From contig NZ_JAGGJX010000002.1 of the NCBI RefSeq assembly GCF_017873185.1, positions 124,001 through 188,000 of the forward strand: a stretch of DNA of 64,000 nt, in the 5' to 3' direction. This document shows positions 15,784-24,636 of the stretch, one piece after another (the first letter of the stretch is position 1; every line of letters starts with the position of its first letter). The position numbers and the translations under genes are program-made. Origin of the DNA: Metaclostridioides mangenotii. GTDB taxonomy: Bacteria; Bacillota; Clostridia; Peptostreptococcales; Peptostreptococcaceae. Below the pieces are notes generated by a model. The model saw only the letters and a program-made list of their open reading frames with translations. It searched no databases and was not told where the DNA came from.

Positions 15784-16594
15784 AAACTTAGAAGATGAAC
15801 AATTTGAAGATTTAGTAGAAGCAGATTTAATGGATATAGAAGATTTTCTAGATAATTATGTAATTAATAAGGTTGATGAACAAAAAATAGATTCTACAAT
15901 TGATATATTAAAATCATATATGCCGAAACAAGAAGTACAGGCCATAAAGGAGCAGAGTATATTTTTAGAAAGAATGAAAAATTATATTGCCTTAGTTAAA
16001 TTCCAGTTTAGCTTAATTGGCAAAGTATATATTATATCATCATTATTATTAATATTAGTAGGTACTATAACCACAATCAAGTTGAATTTAAGTATATATT
16101 TAAGTGCATCTATAATTGCACCTATACCAATACTACTTGGAATATTTCAAATTATAAAAGGAAGAGATGAGAATGTGTGGGAGTTAGAACTTAGCTATAA
16201 ATACTCTTTAAGAGAAATTGTTTTATCAAGATTAATAATTATAAATGTGGTTTCTATATTTATAAGTATCATTATTAGTATTGGTTTAAATAATACTTAC
16301 TCAGACATTAACTTATTTAAAATGATTAGTATATGGCTAATTCCTATATTTTTAGTAGGATCAATATCTTTAGCTATTACTTCTATATATAGAAGTATAA
16401 ATAGTATCACTTTATGTATAGCGATATGGATATTAGGAGTATTGAGTATTAGTATATATGAGAAAATAGCAGAAATAACTAACATCAATACATTTATAGT
16501 TTTAGGTATGTCAGTAATATCTGTAGTAATAGCATCAAAATTATTTTATAAAAAGAGTATAAATAGTATAGATTACAGAACATTTGACTTTTAG
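15746..16594 (+). CDS. Membrane protein, likely anti-sigma regulator of the ECF factor
   Basis: This 282-residue protein has a cytoplasmic N-terminal half (about 1-95, acidic, with CNIYKLRCENLEDEQFEDL) and six or so hydrophobic segments in the rest. It overlaps the end of the sigma gene by 38 bases; I chose TTG at 15746 because GGAGGTGA lies 7 bases before it, an in-frame TTG at 15731 being too early. Translational coupling to an ECF sigma gene and the soluble N-terminus followed by membrane helices are typical of anti-sigma factors, but there is no classical zinc-binding motif. The next gene is an ABC ATPase 11 bases downstream. Confidence 0.6.
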   Translation: MKTNCNIYKLRCENLEDEQFEDLVEADLMDIEDFLDNYVINKVDEQKIDSTIDILKSYMPKQEVQAIKEQSIFLERMKNYIALVKFQFSLIGKVYIISSLLLILVGTITTIKLNLSIYLSASIIAPIPILLGIFQIIKGRDENVWELELSYKYSLREIVLSRLIIINVVSIFISIIISIGLNNTYSDINLFKMISIWLIPIFLVGSISLAITSIYRSINSITLCIAIWILGVLSISIYEKIAEITNINTFIVLGMSVISVVIASKLFYKKSINSIDYRTFDF

Positions 16595-16605
16595 GGGGAT
16601 ATTTT

Positions 16606-17487
16606 ATGGAACTGATTATAAACAGTATAAGCAAGAAATTTAAAGATAAATTAGCAGTAGATAAATTTAATGTAACTCTACACAGTGGAATATATGGATT
16701 ACTTGGACCAAATGGATCAGGTAAAACAACTTTAATGAGAATAATTGCGGATGTATCAAATCCTAGTAGTGGAGATATTTTAGTAAACGGAGAAAGTAAA
16801 AGTAAATTAGGGGCTAAGTATAGAGATTTAATAGGATATGTACCTCAAAATATAGGATTTTATAAAAGTTTCACAGCAGAAAAGTTTTTATATTATGTAG
16901 CAGCACTAAAGGGTGTAGATAAAGAAATTAAGAAAAGTAAAGTTAATGAACTTTTAAAGTTTGTGAATTTAGAAAAAGATAGAAAAAGAAAAATAGGAAA
17001 ATTTTCAGGTGGCATGAAACAAAGATTAGGAATTGCACAAGCTCTTTTAAATGACCCTAAGATACTTATATTAGATGAGCCAACAGCAGGACTTGATCCA
17101 AATGAAAGAATAAGATTTAAAAATTTAATATCACAATTGTCTAAAGATAAAGTAGTAATATTTTCAACACATATAGTTTCAGATATAGAGTTTATGGCAA
17201 ATGAAATAATTGTTATGAAAGAAGGTAAATTAGTTGAAAAATCATCATTAGAGGATATTTTGGATATTGTTAGAGGTAAGGTACATACATTAAACATTAG
17301 TGAAATAGATTTAGAAGATGTTCAAAATGAGTTCAAAATATCTAGCATGATTAGAACAAATAATGAAATTTGTGTAAGGATAGTAGGGGATAATAAGCCT
17401 AATATAAAAGAAGTCAAATACATAGAAGAAGAGCCAAATTTAGAAGATGTATTTTTATATTATTTTAATGAAAGTGCTAATAAGTAG
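16606..17487 (+). CDS. ABC transporter ATP-binding protein
   Basis: The 293-residue protein shows Walker A GPNGSGKT (34-41), the signature FSGGMKQRLGIAQAL (about 130), Walker B LILDEPTAGLDP (about 156) and the H-loop STHIVSD. The approximately 80-residue C-terminal extension is typical of ABC-2 export systems of the bacitracin/lantibiotic type. It is preceded by AGGGGGA and followed after 12 bases by the permease gene, forming one operon with the ECF sigma and membrane regulator. Probable role: export of, or defence against, an antimicrobial compound; the substrate is unknown. Confidence 0.88.
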   Translation: MELIINSISKKFKDKLAVDKFNVTLHSGIYGLLGPNGSGKTTLMRIIADVSNPSSGDILVNGESKSKLGAKYRDLIGYVPQNIGFYKSFTAEKFLYYVAALKGVDKEIKKSKVNELLKFVNLEKDRKRKIGKFSGGMKQRLGIAQALLNDPKILILDEPTAGLDPNERIRFKNLISQLSKDKVVIFSTHIVSDIEFMANEIIVMKEGKLVEKSSLEDILDIVRGKVHTLNISEIDLEDVQNEFKISSMIRTNNEICVRIVGDNKPNIKEVKYIEEEPNLEDVFLYYFNESANK

Positions 17488-17499
17488 GGGGAATTTGGA

Positions 17500-18657
17500 A
17501 TGTTAGATTTAATAAAATTTGAGTTATATAAAATATTTTCTAAAAAATCAGTGATAATAGTTTTAATATTAACTGTATTATTTAGTATTTTTAATGTAGT
17601 AGGTCAAAGTGTATACTTAAAGTTTAAGGGATTAGATAGTATTGATGATGCCTATAGTGTTATGAAAGAGCATGAAGGTAAGGTGATTACACAAGAGGAA
17701 AGATCAAATCTAGAAAAAATTGCAGAAAATATAGTTCAAAAAGAAAAAAGTGGGAAAAAACTTACAAAAGAAGAAGTAGTTTATAAACATTATTTATATG
17801 ATGCTATAGTAAATCCAGAGCCAACGTATATAGTAGATAATCAATACTATAAATTAAATGAAATGAAAGGTGAAATAATCAAGTTAGAAAAAGAAAATAA
17901 AATAGATACATATGAGTATAAAAATCTTAATTATATATATGGGAAAGTGAAAAATGTAGAAGAACCAAAATCCTATTTTACATATGGGTGGAATACAACT
18001 ACTGATTTTAAAGTTATAGCAACATTAATAAGCATACTAATAGTAGTAGGTTTGGCTCCAATATTTAGTGATGAGTATCAAAGTAATAGTGCTCAAATAA
18101 TGTTAAGTTGTAGAAATGGAAAAAATAAGTTAGTTTTATCTAAAATATTAAGTGGCTTAATATTTACAGCAATAGTATTTATTATAATAAATAGTATATA
18201 TATGATGAGCGCGCTAAGATATGATTTTATTGGATGGGATAAACCTTTAGAGTTATTTAAATATTATAGATTAACTCCTTTTGATATGAGAATTATTGAT
18301 TTTTATGTTATAGGATTAGGAATTAGTTTTATAGGTGCAACTTTATTTGCGTTAGTAACTATGTTAATGTCTTTATTAGTTAAAAATAATATGATATCAC
18401 TTTTATTTAGTTTAGGGATGTACTATGTACCGATGTTATTATCTGATTTTATTCCGATAGCTGTGCTATCTAGAGTTTTTAAGGAAATAAATTTGGCAGA
18501 GTCTATTAAGGTGGAAGGTATGTTTATTTATCCTAATACTTATAATATTTTTGGAAATCCAACATTATATTCAACTGTATTAATAAGTTTGGTGGCTGTA
18601 TCTATACCAGTTGTAATATATTTAATAAAATATTTAGGAAAAAAACAAGCTATATAA
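17500..18657 (+). CDS. ABC-2 type transporter permease
   Basis: This 385-residue protein has an N-terminal membrane segment (about 15-35), a long external or cytoplasmic charged region (about 40-155), and five further hydrophobic segments to the end, the layout of ABC-2 permeases. One segment carries the GLAPIFSDEYQSNSAQI motif, which recurs in this family. AGGGGGAA precedes the ATG, 12 bases after the ATPase. It is the last gene of the ECF operon. No terminator of standard form follows; the next sequence is the foreign-looking dxs fragment. Confidence 0.82.
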   Translation: MLDLIKFELYKIFSKKSVIIVLILTVLFSIFNVVGQSVYLKFKGLDSIDDAYSVMKEHEGKVITQEERSNLEKIAENIVQKEKSGKKLTKEEVVYKHYLYDAIVNPEPTYIVDNQYYKLNEMKGEIIKLEKENKIDTYEYKNLNYIYGKVKNVEEPKSYFTYGWNTTTDFKVIATLISILIVVGLAPIFSDEYQSNSAQIMLSCRNGKNKLVLSKILSGLIFTAIVFIIINSIYMMSALRYDFIGWDKPLELFKYYRLTPFDMRIIDFYVIGLGISFIGATLFALVTMLMSLLVKNNMISLLFSLGMYYVPMLLSDFIPIAVLSRVFKEINLAESIKVEGMFIYPNTYNIFGNPTLYSTVLISLVAVSIPVVIYLIKYLGKKQAI

Positions 18658-18727
18658 TTAATCTAGGTATAACTATTGTTTAACTAAGAGGACTTGGACT
18701 CAATATTAAACTATTTCAAAGGTTGGC

Positions 18728-19282
18728 ATGAATCAGTCTCAAGACTTAGCCGTTAATGGTAATCCAGCATTAATCGTTGTTCATGGAAGCGGAATCACGG
18801 GAATGGACGCGACGCATTTAGGTATGTTCGATATCCCACTTGTGGCTAACATTCCAAATATCGTATACCTTGCGCCTACTAATAAAGAAGAGTATCTAGC
18901 CATGTTAGAATGGGGTGTTGAACAAGATCAACATCCTGTTGTCGTTCGTGTGCCAAGCAAAGGTATTGTTACAACAGGCAATAAAGTTGAAGCTGACTTC
19001 TCACAATTAAACAAATACAAGAAAACCATTGAAGGAAGTGAAGTGGCGATTATCGGTCTGGGTGCTTTTTATCAATTAGGTGAGAAGGTTCACACAAAAT
19101 TACAAGAAACAATGGGAATCAATGCAACTTTAATTAATCCTCGCTTTATCACAGGAATCGATAAAGAAATGCTGACCGAATTATTAGCTGACCATAAATT
19201 AGTCATCACATTAGAAGATGGACTCCTTGATGGTGGATTTGGTGAAAAAATCGCTAGATTCTACGGTGGAACAGAAATCTAG
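18728..19282 (+). pseudogene. Fragment of 1-deoxy-D-xylulose-5-phosphate synthase (dxs)
   Basis: The 184-codon frame matches the middle and transketolase C-terminal part of a DXS of the Lactobacillales type (SQDLAVNGNPALIVV, GITGMDATHLGMFDIPL, YLAPTNKEEYLAMLEWGVE, LEDGLLDGGFGEKIARFYG). Full DXS has about 580-620 residues; both the thiamine-diphosphate domain before it and the tail after it are missing. In-frame codons with DXS-like sense continue only a few residues upstream of the first ATG before a stop. It has no ribosome site. It uses CGT/CGC arginine and GAC/ATC codons, unlike all neighbours, which use AGA and ATA. I read it as a horizontally acquired, non-functional fragment. Confidence 0.75.
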
Positions 19283-19302
19283 GGATGCGTTAAAATGAAT
19301 AG

Positions 19303-19337
19303 ACCTTTAGTCAATAACAACTAAAGGTTTATTGTTT
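19303..19337. terminator. Hairpin between the dxs fragment and the convergent gtr cluster
   Basis: ACCTTTAGT pairs perfectly with ACTAAAGGT across an 8-base loop, followed by TTATTGTTT. It may have come with the dxs fragment and may also end the minus-strand cluster. Confidence 0.6.
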
Positions 19338-19365
19338 ATCACTCATCTATATGTAATTCTAATTT

Positions 19366-20871
19366 CTATTCGAAATAAAGTTTAACATCTTGAGGAATTT
19401 CGTAAAATTCCTTAAAATATGATTCCCAATGATCATCAGGTGGAACTGTAGTCCAGTAATAATCTTCATATGGTAATCTGTATAGGGTAATAGACTTTTC
19501 TCCATTAGATACTGCATTATTTATAGTTTTTAGTCGCGTTTTTTCTGCAATACCTACATCTATAAAGATACTTGAATAAAATATACATATCGTAGTTAAA
19601 ATACCCACCATTGCAAAACTGAATGAATGCAATCTAATATTTGTGTTATTAACTAAATATACAAGTAATTGAATAGTAGATATTATGAAAAAAATATACG
19701 ATGCATATAGGCAACGAGCTCCTATTGGGTTTGCAATTATTAATGGCATTGCAACTGCTAAACCAGATCCATAGATCATAAATATTTTTATTTTAAGACC
19801 TTTGCTATCAATATACATAAGTATAACTGTTATAACAGTTATAAAGAATAACAAAGAGTACAGTGCGTTGAAATAAGTCGTTTTATCAGGATTAGTAAAT
19901 ATATTCCAAGCTGGGTATACCTTATAACATATACTATATGCCATGTAAGTAGATAAAATAAATATCTGAATTTTACCTATTATCAATTTTACATAATTTT
20001 TCTTATTAGAATCAAAACTTTTTTGAATGATAATTATACAAATAATAGCAAGCATACTATTTAGTAACCAATTATTTAAAAATAAGAAGTTAGATATTTG
20101 CTTTACATATAAATCGACGATCCCCATTACTGAATAGGTAATTTGTTTATATCCATCAGTATTATTTACTGCATTAGTATAAGATCCATTAGAAAACATT
20201 ATAAAAGCACCTGCTATAGTTGACATTAAGTATACTATTTGAAGACTATATAACTTCTTATACTTTACAAATGTGTAAATCACTATAAAGCCTGATAAAA
20301 AGACCGTATACACTGTCGTATGTTCACTGAAAAGCTGCGTCGAGATACCTAAAGGTATCATTAAAAAAGTTGCCCAAATTGGATATTTTAGTGTATTAGG
20401 ATCATTAACTTTATCGTCAAATATTTCGTTTATAATAATCAAATACAATATTATTAGTATAACTGGTGGTATAAAATTGATAAACGCCGCGATCCAAGAA
20501 TATGTTTGCCTAAATATATCTCTAGGTATTGCTAGATTCAAAATAGATACCAATAAAAATAAAACAGTTCTGTCTTTTGTTTTCGCTTCACGAGCTATAA
20601 GTTTATATATAGATAAAATAATCAATATCATTCCTGAAGTAAGAGCTATATTTTTAGCTAAGATATTTCTTGTTATAAGAATTTCAAATAAATTTCCAAG
20701 ATATCTTCCATTGTAGATTTTAAAACCATCAAGCATTAATAACCATTTTGCTTTACTTCCCCATTGCCAATCGTCATGACTATATGGAACTTGAATTGCA
20801 AAAAATAAGAAAAATAAAATCAACACAATGGAAATATAAACCCTAGGATTTTTTAATAACTTTCTTTTCAT
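19366..20871 (-). CDS. Polytopic membrane protein (DUF6056/GtrII-like, GT-C type)
   Basis: The 501-residue protein has about eleven hydrophobic segments, an early extracytoplasmic SHDDWQWGSKAK motif after the first segment, and a soluble C-terminal tail (about 440-501). The acidic DD near the end of the first loop and many membrane spans fit a GT-C-type glycosyltransferase that uses a lipid-linked sugar outside the membrane. It is the third gene of a minus-strand set with GtrA and a GtrB-like transferase, so it is probably the acceptor-specific transferase of a Gtr system. The family name is tentative; no closer identity is claimed. Confidence 0.65.
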   Translation of the reverse strand: MKRKLLKNPRVYISIVLILFFLFFAIQVPYSHDDWQWGSKAKWLLMLDGFKIYNGRYLGNLFEILITRNILAKNIALTSGMILIILSIYKLIAREAKTKDRTVLFLLVSILNLAIPRDIFRQTYSWIAAFINFIPPVILIILYLIIINEIFDDKVNDPNTLKYPIWATFLMIPLGISTQLFSEHTTVYTVFLSGFIVIYTFVKYKKLYSLQIVYLMSTIAGAFIMFSNGSYTNAVNNTDGYKQITYSVMGIVDLYVKQISNFLFLNNWLLNSMLAIICIIIIQKSFDSNKKNYVKLIIGKIQIFILSTYMAYSICYKVYPAWNIFTNPDKTTYFNALYSLLFFITVITVILMYIDSKGLKIKIFMIYGSGLAVAMPLIIANPIGARCLYASYIFFIISTIQLLVYLVNNTNIRLHSFSFAMVGILTTICIFYSSIFIDVGIAEKTRLKTINNAVSNGEKSITLYRLPYEDYYWTTVPPDDHWESYFKEFYEIPQDVKLYFE

Positions 20872-20907
20872 ATTATTTTCTCCCCAATTAAATGAATAAA
20901 GTAAAAT

Positions 20908-21327
20908 TTAATCATTATTATCTTTAAAAACAATTAATTTACTAAAGATATAATTTAATATAACTACAATAACCTGTGTAAAGATCTTTGCGTACATATT
21001 ATCGATAATAAAGATATCTATAAGAATAAACATAGTTATCATATCTATAATTCCAGATAAAAGTCTACAGTTTACGAATGTAAATATCTCTTTTAATATT
21101 GTCTTTATTTCTTTAGTTTTGCTTTCAAATACCCATATACGATTAGTAACGTATGCAAACCCTACAGCAAATATCCAAGATATTACATTACTAATAAGAT
21201 AATGTATTGCTAATATCTCACTAGAAATATAAAAACTCACAACGCTTACTATAGTTGTTAGAACTCCGAAAAATAAATACATTAAAACTTCCTTATATTT
21301 ATAAAATAGTTGCAATAATTTATTCAT
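20908..21327 (-). CDS. GtrA family membrane protein (candidate flippase)
   Basis: This 139-residue protein has four membrane segments and the GtrA hallmarks: FFGVLTTIVSVVSFYISSE near the N-terminus, an RIWVFES motif in the middle and NYIFSKLIVFK at the C-terminus. GtrA proteins are believed to flip polyprenyl-phosphate sugars across the membrane. It lies 36 bases before the GT-C-like gene and 89 bases after the GtrB-like gene in one minus-strand cluster. An AAAAGGAA sequence precedes the ATG. Confidence 0.88.
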   Translation of the reverse strand: MNKLLQLFYKYKEVLMYLFFGVLTTIVSVVSFYISSEILAIHYLISNVISWIFAVGFAYVTNRIWVFESKTKEIKTILKEIFTFVNCRLLSGIIDMITMFILIDIFIIDNMYAKIFTQVIVVILNYIFSKLIVFKDNND

Positions 21328-21416
21328 ATATAATTCCTTTTTATTGAAGGTTATTTTGTTTCCTTCATAATTTTTCTAAATAATTTAATAGTTTAATTTT
21401 AATTTGATTATACGAT

Positions 21417-22343
21417 CTAATTTATATGATTTTTATATTCAGAAACAATATATCTTGGACGATTTTTGGTTTCTTCATATATCTTCGCTATATAGTATCC
21501 TATAATACCTAAGCTTAGCATAATGACACTTCCTACAATTAACAATAGAAGTACTACTGTTGTAAATCCTTCTAGAGATTGCCCTGAAAAATAATTATAT
21601 AGCGATTGAACACCCAAAATAATTGAAAAAAATAAAAATAATATTCCTGTAAATGTGACCAATTGCATAGGTGCCGTAGAGAATGATGTTATATTTGTAA
21701 TTGCATATTTAATGAGAGATGAAGTAGTCCATTTTGAATTTCCAGCATTTCTTTCTTGTACGTGAAACTCAACTGATGTAGTCTTAAACCCAACCCAAGA
21801 AGATAAAGCTCTAAAAAATATATGCTTTTCAGGCATAGATCTTAGTATATTTACAGCTCTTCTATCTAATAATTTAAAATCTGAAGCTCTTGACATATCA
21901 ATTTTAGTTGCCGAGCTAATAAATGAATAGAAACGTTTAGCAGCCACTTTATGTAAAAAAGATTCTTTACCTCTTGAAGCCTTTATACCTTCTACAACTT
22001 CATATCCTTCTTGCCATTTCTTATACATTTCCAATAATGTTTCAGGTGGATGCTGAAGGTCGCAATCTATTACTGCACAACAATCCCCATTTGCATATGT
22101 AAGACCGGCAAAAATAGCGGCTTCTTTACCAAAGTTTCGAGAAAAGTTAAAACCTTTAATATTTTTATTTTGATTGCAAACATATAGAATTTTTTCCCAG
22201 GTGTCATCCTTTGAACCATCATTTACAAAAATTAATTCATATGGAATATTTTTGTTTTCCAAAAGAGAAGATATTATTTTTGAGATATTAAATATCATTT
22301 TCTCTTCATTATAGGCTGGTATTATTACCGATAATTTTTCCAT
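21417..22343 (-). CDS. GtrB-like family 2 glycosyltransferase
   Basis: This 308-residue protein has a GT-A family 2 domain with VIIPAYNEE (about 6-14), FVNDGSKDDTW, and the metal-binding VIDCDLQHPPE, then a QERNAGNSKW motif and two C-terminal membrane segments (about 230-255 and 265-290). This is the layout of polyprenyl-phosphate glucosyltransferases of the GtrB/DPM1/YfdH type, which load the lipid carrier on the inner membrane face. It is first in the minus-strand gtr cluster, preceded by AAAGGAGAAA. Expected product: an undecaprenyl-phosphate sugar used by the following two genes to decorate a surface glycan. Confidence 0.9.
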   Translation of the reverse strand: MEKLSVIIPAYNEEKMIFNISKIISSLLENKNIPYELIFVNDGSKDDTWEKILYVCNQNKNIKGFNFSRNFGKEAAIFAGLTYANGDCCAVIDCDLQHPPETLLEMYKKWQEGYEVVEGIKASRGKESFLHKVAAKRFYSFISSATKIDMSRASDFKLLDRRAVNILRSMPEKHIFFRALSSWVGFKTTSVEFHVQERNAGNSKWTTSSLIKYAITNITSFSTAPMQLVTFTGILFLFFSIILGVQSLYNYFSGQSLEGFTTVVLLLLIVGSVIMLSLGIIGYYIAKIYEETKNRPRYIVSEYKNHIN

Positions 22344-22520
22344 ACTATTTCTCCTTTAATTCTTAAGAACAAAATAAAATTAGAACATTTTCAAATGTAA
22401 CAAGAAAATATTTAGATTTATTTTGTTAATAAAATATCATCAATATTTACATTAATTTACAATTTAGTATATCATATATAATAATAAATAACATAAAATT
22501 ATCGAAAGATAGAAAACATG

Positions 22521-22596
22521 GGGATGTCTCAAAATAAAAAAATTGAGACATCCCTTTCTTATATAAAAATTAAAAAAGGGGTTCAAAAGAACCCCT
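22521..22596. terminator. Two adjacent terminator-like hairpins of opposite polarity
   Basis: A 12-bp perfect stem at 22521-22554 (GGGATGTCTCAA) is followed by TTTCTT on the plus strand, and an 8-bp stem at 22577-22596 (AGGGGTTC) is followed by a T-run on the minus strand. No intact gene feeds either; they probably flank sequence lost from this decayed region (22344-22650). Confidence 0.7.
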
Positions 22597-22655
22597 AAAC
22601 TATGTGATAATTGTTCTGTCAAAAACCACACTACGATTATAGCAAATATGGGGGC

Positions 22656-22769
22656 TATAAACAAGTTGTATTCCAATTAGACATTGAAACAATCATACCC
22701 GAGGATGATTAAGTAAGACTACTTAGCCTTATTTTAGAGGAGTTGAACTATAACAAGGGTGTGTTTTAA
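22656..22769 (+). pseudogene. Transposase N-terminal remnant (IS1182-like)
   Basis: In one frame the sequence reads QLDIETIIPEDD, a stop, then VRLLSLILEELNYNK, which matches the conserved N-terminus of IS1182-type transposases (usually PEDDSVRLLS..LEELDYTKLY). The stop at 22710-22712 replaces the serine of that motif. Nothing of the catalytic part remains. It marks an old insertion-sequence site. Confidence 0.65.
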
Positions 22770-23026
22770 TTGGAAAAAACATATTATATTTTTGCAGGTA
22801 CAAATGGGGTAGGATAATCAACTTTATATAGTTTAAATCGTGTTCTAAAGGAAGTTAAAAAATTACCTTTAATAAATGTTGGTAATATATTAAGAAGTTT
22901 TAAAGAGACTGGAATAATTATTTAAACCTGGAAGAATGGAAGTACATGAATAGACGAAGATATAACAAGTCTTTAGAAAATCTAAATAAAGTTTTTAATT
23001 TATGCGATAAGCAAAAGCCATCCTAG
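22770..23026 (+). pseudogene. Decayed zeta-toxin-like P-loop kinase gene
   Basis: The frame from TTG at 22770 reads TYYIFAGTNGVG, a stop, STLY; the Walker A lysine codon (AAA) has become TAA at 22815-22817, destroying the nucleotide site. A second stop at 22923-22925, a large internal loss and a frame change follow. The end then reads LEEWKYMNRRRYNKSLENLN and VFNLCDK, the usual C-terminus of clostridial zeta-toxin-family kinases. It lies straight after the transposase remnant in the same frame and ends in a terminator. It is clearly inactive. Confidence 0.7.
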
Positions 23027-23055
23027 CTCTAGTCGAGTTTTAGAATGGCTTTTTT
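23014..23055 (+). terminator. Terminator of the zeta-like pseudogene
   Basis: AAAGCCAT pairs with ATGGCTTT, an imperfect inner stem adds to it, and a T-run follows (23050-23055). Confidence 0.8.
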
Positions 23056-23164
23056 GAAAAATAAATACTTAAGTATTTGTAATAAAAGGCCTTCCGGTTA
23101 AATATATTTATTGTATAAGTAAACAAGAAAACATAAGAATTTAACAAATTTGGAGGGATAAAAT

Positions 23165-23800
23165 ATGATATCGATTAATACTGAGAATAACGTTGTAAAC
23201 TTAAGAGGGGAGCTAGAAAATGAGCTAAAGTTCAGCCATGAAATTTTTGGAGAAAAATTTTATAATATTGATATAAAAATAAATAGATTGAGTGATTCAT
23301 TTGATATACTTCCAATAACAATCTCAGAAAGACTGCTTCAAGATATTGATATTGAAGAACAAAACTTTGTTAGTGTTACAGGTCAACTTAGATCTTATAA
23401 CAAATCGATAGATAATAAGAATCGATTGATACTAACAATCTTCGTTAGAGAAATAACTCAAATAGAGGATGACAATAAAGATCCAAATAGTATATTTTTG
23501 GATGGTTACATATGCAAAAATCCAGTCTATAGACAAACACCATTGGGAAGAGAAATTACAGATCTTCTCATGGCTATCAATAGACCGTACAATAAGTCAG
23601 ATTACATACCAGCAATAGTTTGGGGGAGGAATGCAAAATTTGCTAAAAACCTAAATATAGGGGATAGGATACAACTTTGGGGCAGAGTACAGAGCAGAGA
23701 GTATGAGAAGAAACTTGACAATGGAGAAGTACTTAAAAAGGTAGCATATGAAGTTTCTATATCTAAAATCAAGAAACTTTATGAAAATAATAACGCCTAA
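23165..23800 (+). CDS. Single-stranded DNA-binding protein-like, two OB folds
   Basis: The 211-residue protein looks like two OB-fold units in tandem: residues about 1-100 (NVVNLRGELENELKFSHEIFG..., FVSVTGQLRSYNK) and about 105-205 (FLDGYICKNPVYRQTPLGRE, AIVWGRNAKFAKNLNIGDRI, LWGRVQSREYEK). The second half has the SSB/PriB pattern. Such duplicated SSB-like proteins are found in Clostridia and differ from the canonical SSB of the rpsF-ssb-rpsR operon. GGAGGG precedes the ATG. It is monocistronic. A role in replication, repair or competence is plausible; which one is not shown. Confidence 0.75.
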   Translation: MISINTENNVVNLRGELENELKFSHEIFGEKFYNIDIKINRLSDSFDILPITISERLLQDIDIEEQNFVSVTGQLRSYNKSIDNKNRLILTIFVREITQIEDDNKDPNSIFLDGYICKNPVYRQTPLGREITDLLMAINRPYNKSDYIPAIVWGRNAKFAKNLNIGDRIQLWGRVQSREYEKKLDNGEVLKKVAYEVSISKIKKLYENNNA

Positions 23801-23984
23801 AAAGCTACTTTTAGTGCAAATGATAATTGCTTTCTGTGTAAAATGAATCAAATAATCTAGTATATTCCATATACAGTTTTTATTAAAAAAAATAATTTTA
23901 TTTTGCTATTGAATAGTTGAGAGTCACTTAGTATAATGTATCTTGTACATTATTTTAGAGAGAGGATTAAAGAGGTGAAATATA

Positions 23985-24554
23985 GTGAAAAGCATGTTAC
24001 TTCAGGTGAATGAGCATAACACCAAAGCATCAGCTGAAATTGATGAAATAAGATGTTTTTTAGAGAAGATAAAATACAATGTGGGGGAAAGAATTTTACT
24101 GGTAGGCAGAATAGGAAGCCTAGGTAAAAGACTTAGAATGTATGGAACCTCTGTTACAATACTTGAAGATAGTAACTATGAAGATGTTTGTTATTCTTTA
24201 GTACACAATGAAAACTGCAATGTAGTCAAAGGTACATTAGAATACCTACCATTTGAAGATAATTATTTTGACAAACTAATTGTGGTAGATCAATTAGACG
24301 AAATACAAAACTTTAAAAAGGCATCATCTGAAATTAGAAGAGTATTAAAGAATGAAGGAGATCTTATTATTGAGGATTTAAACTTTAAAAACTTTAAAGT
24401 GAAATTGGAATACCTTAAAGATAGATTCTGTGGATTTCATTCAAAATTTTACTACCCACACGAAGTGTTTAACGCATTTCTAAATCTAAATTTTGAAGGA
24501 AAATTAGAAGAATTTAGAACAAATAAATACATTTATATAGGAAAAAGAAGATAA
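23985..24554 (+). CDS. Class I SAM-dependent methyltransferase-like protein
   Basis: This 189-residue protein has a Rossmann methyltransferase pattern: motif I as ILLVGRIGSLGKRL (about 38-51), acidic strand-2 end VTILED, motif IV LPFEDNYFDKLIVVDQLDEI, and a later RRVLKNEGDLIIED. Motif I departs from the usual GxGxG, so SAM binding is likely but not certain. The GTG at 23985 is used because AGAGGTGA lies 8 bases upstream; ATG 23994 is an alternative. The target is unknown. A perfect terminator hairpin follows. Confidence 0.65.
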   Translation: MKSMLLQVNEHNTKASAEIDEIRCFLEKIKYNVGERILLVGRIGSLGKRLRMYGTSVTILEDSNYEDVCYSLVHNENCNVVKGTLEYLPFEDNYFDKLIVVDQLDEIQNFKKASSEIRRVLKNEGDLIIEDLNFKNFKVKLEYLKDRFCGFHSKFYYPHEVFNAFLNLNFEGKLEEFRTNKYIYIGKRR

Positions 24555-24587
24555 ATGAGTTAATATATAAATATAGATACAACATGG

Positions 24588-24619
24588 AAAAGACTAGGCT
24601 AATAGCCTAGTCTTTTCTC
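24588..24619 (+). terminator. Terminator of the methyltransferase gene
   Basis: A perfect 13-bp stem (AAAAGACTAGGCT) with a 3-base loop ends in TTTTCT. Confidence 0.9.
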
Positions 24620-24636
24620 GATAAGGAGAGTAGATT

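Noticed and set aside
22464-22676. 70-codon hydrophobic frame on the minus strand
   Set aside because: It crosses both terminator hairpins and the transposase remnant; the hydrophobic look comes from AT-rich sequence.
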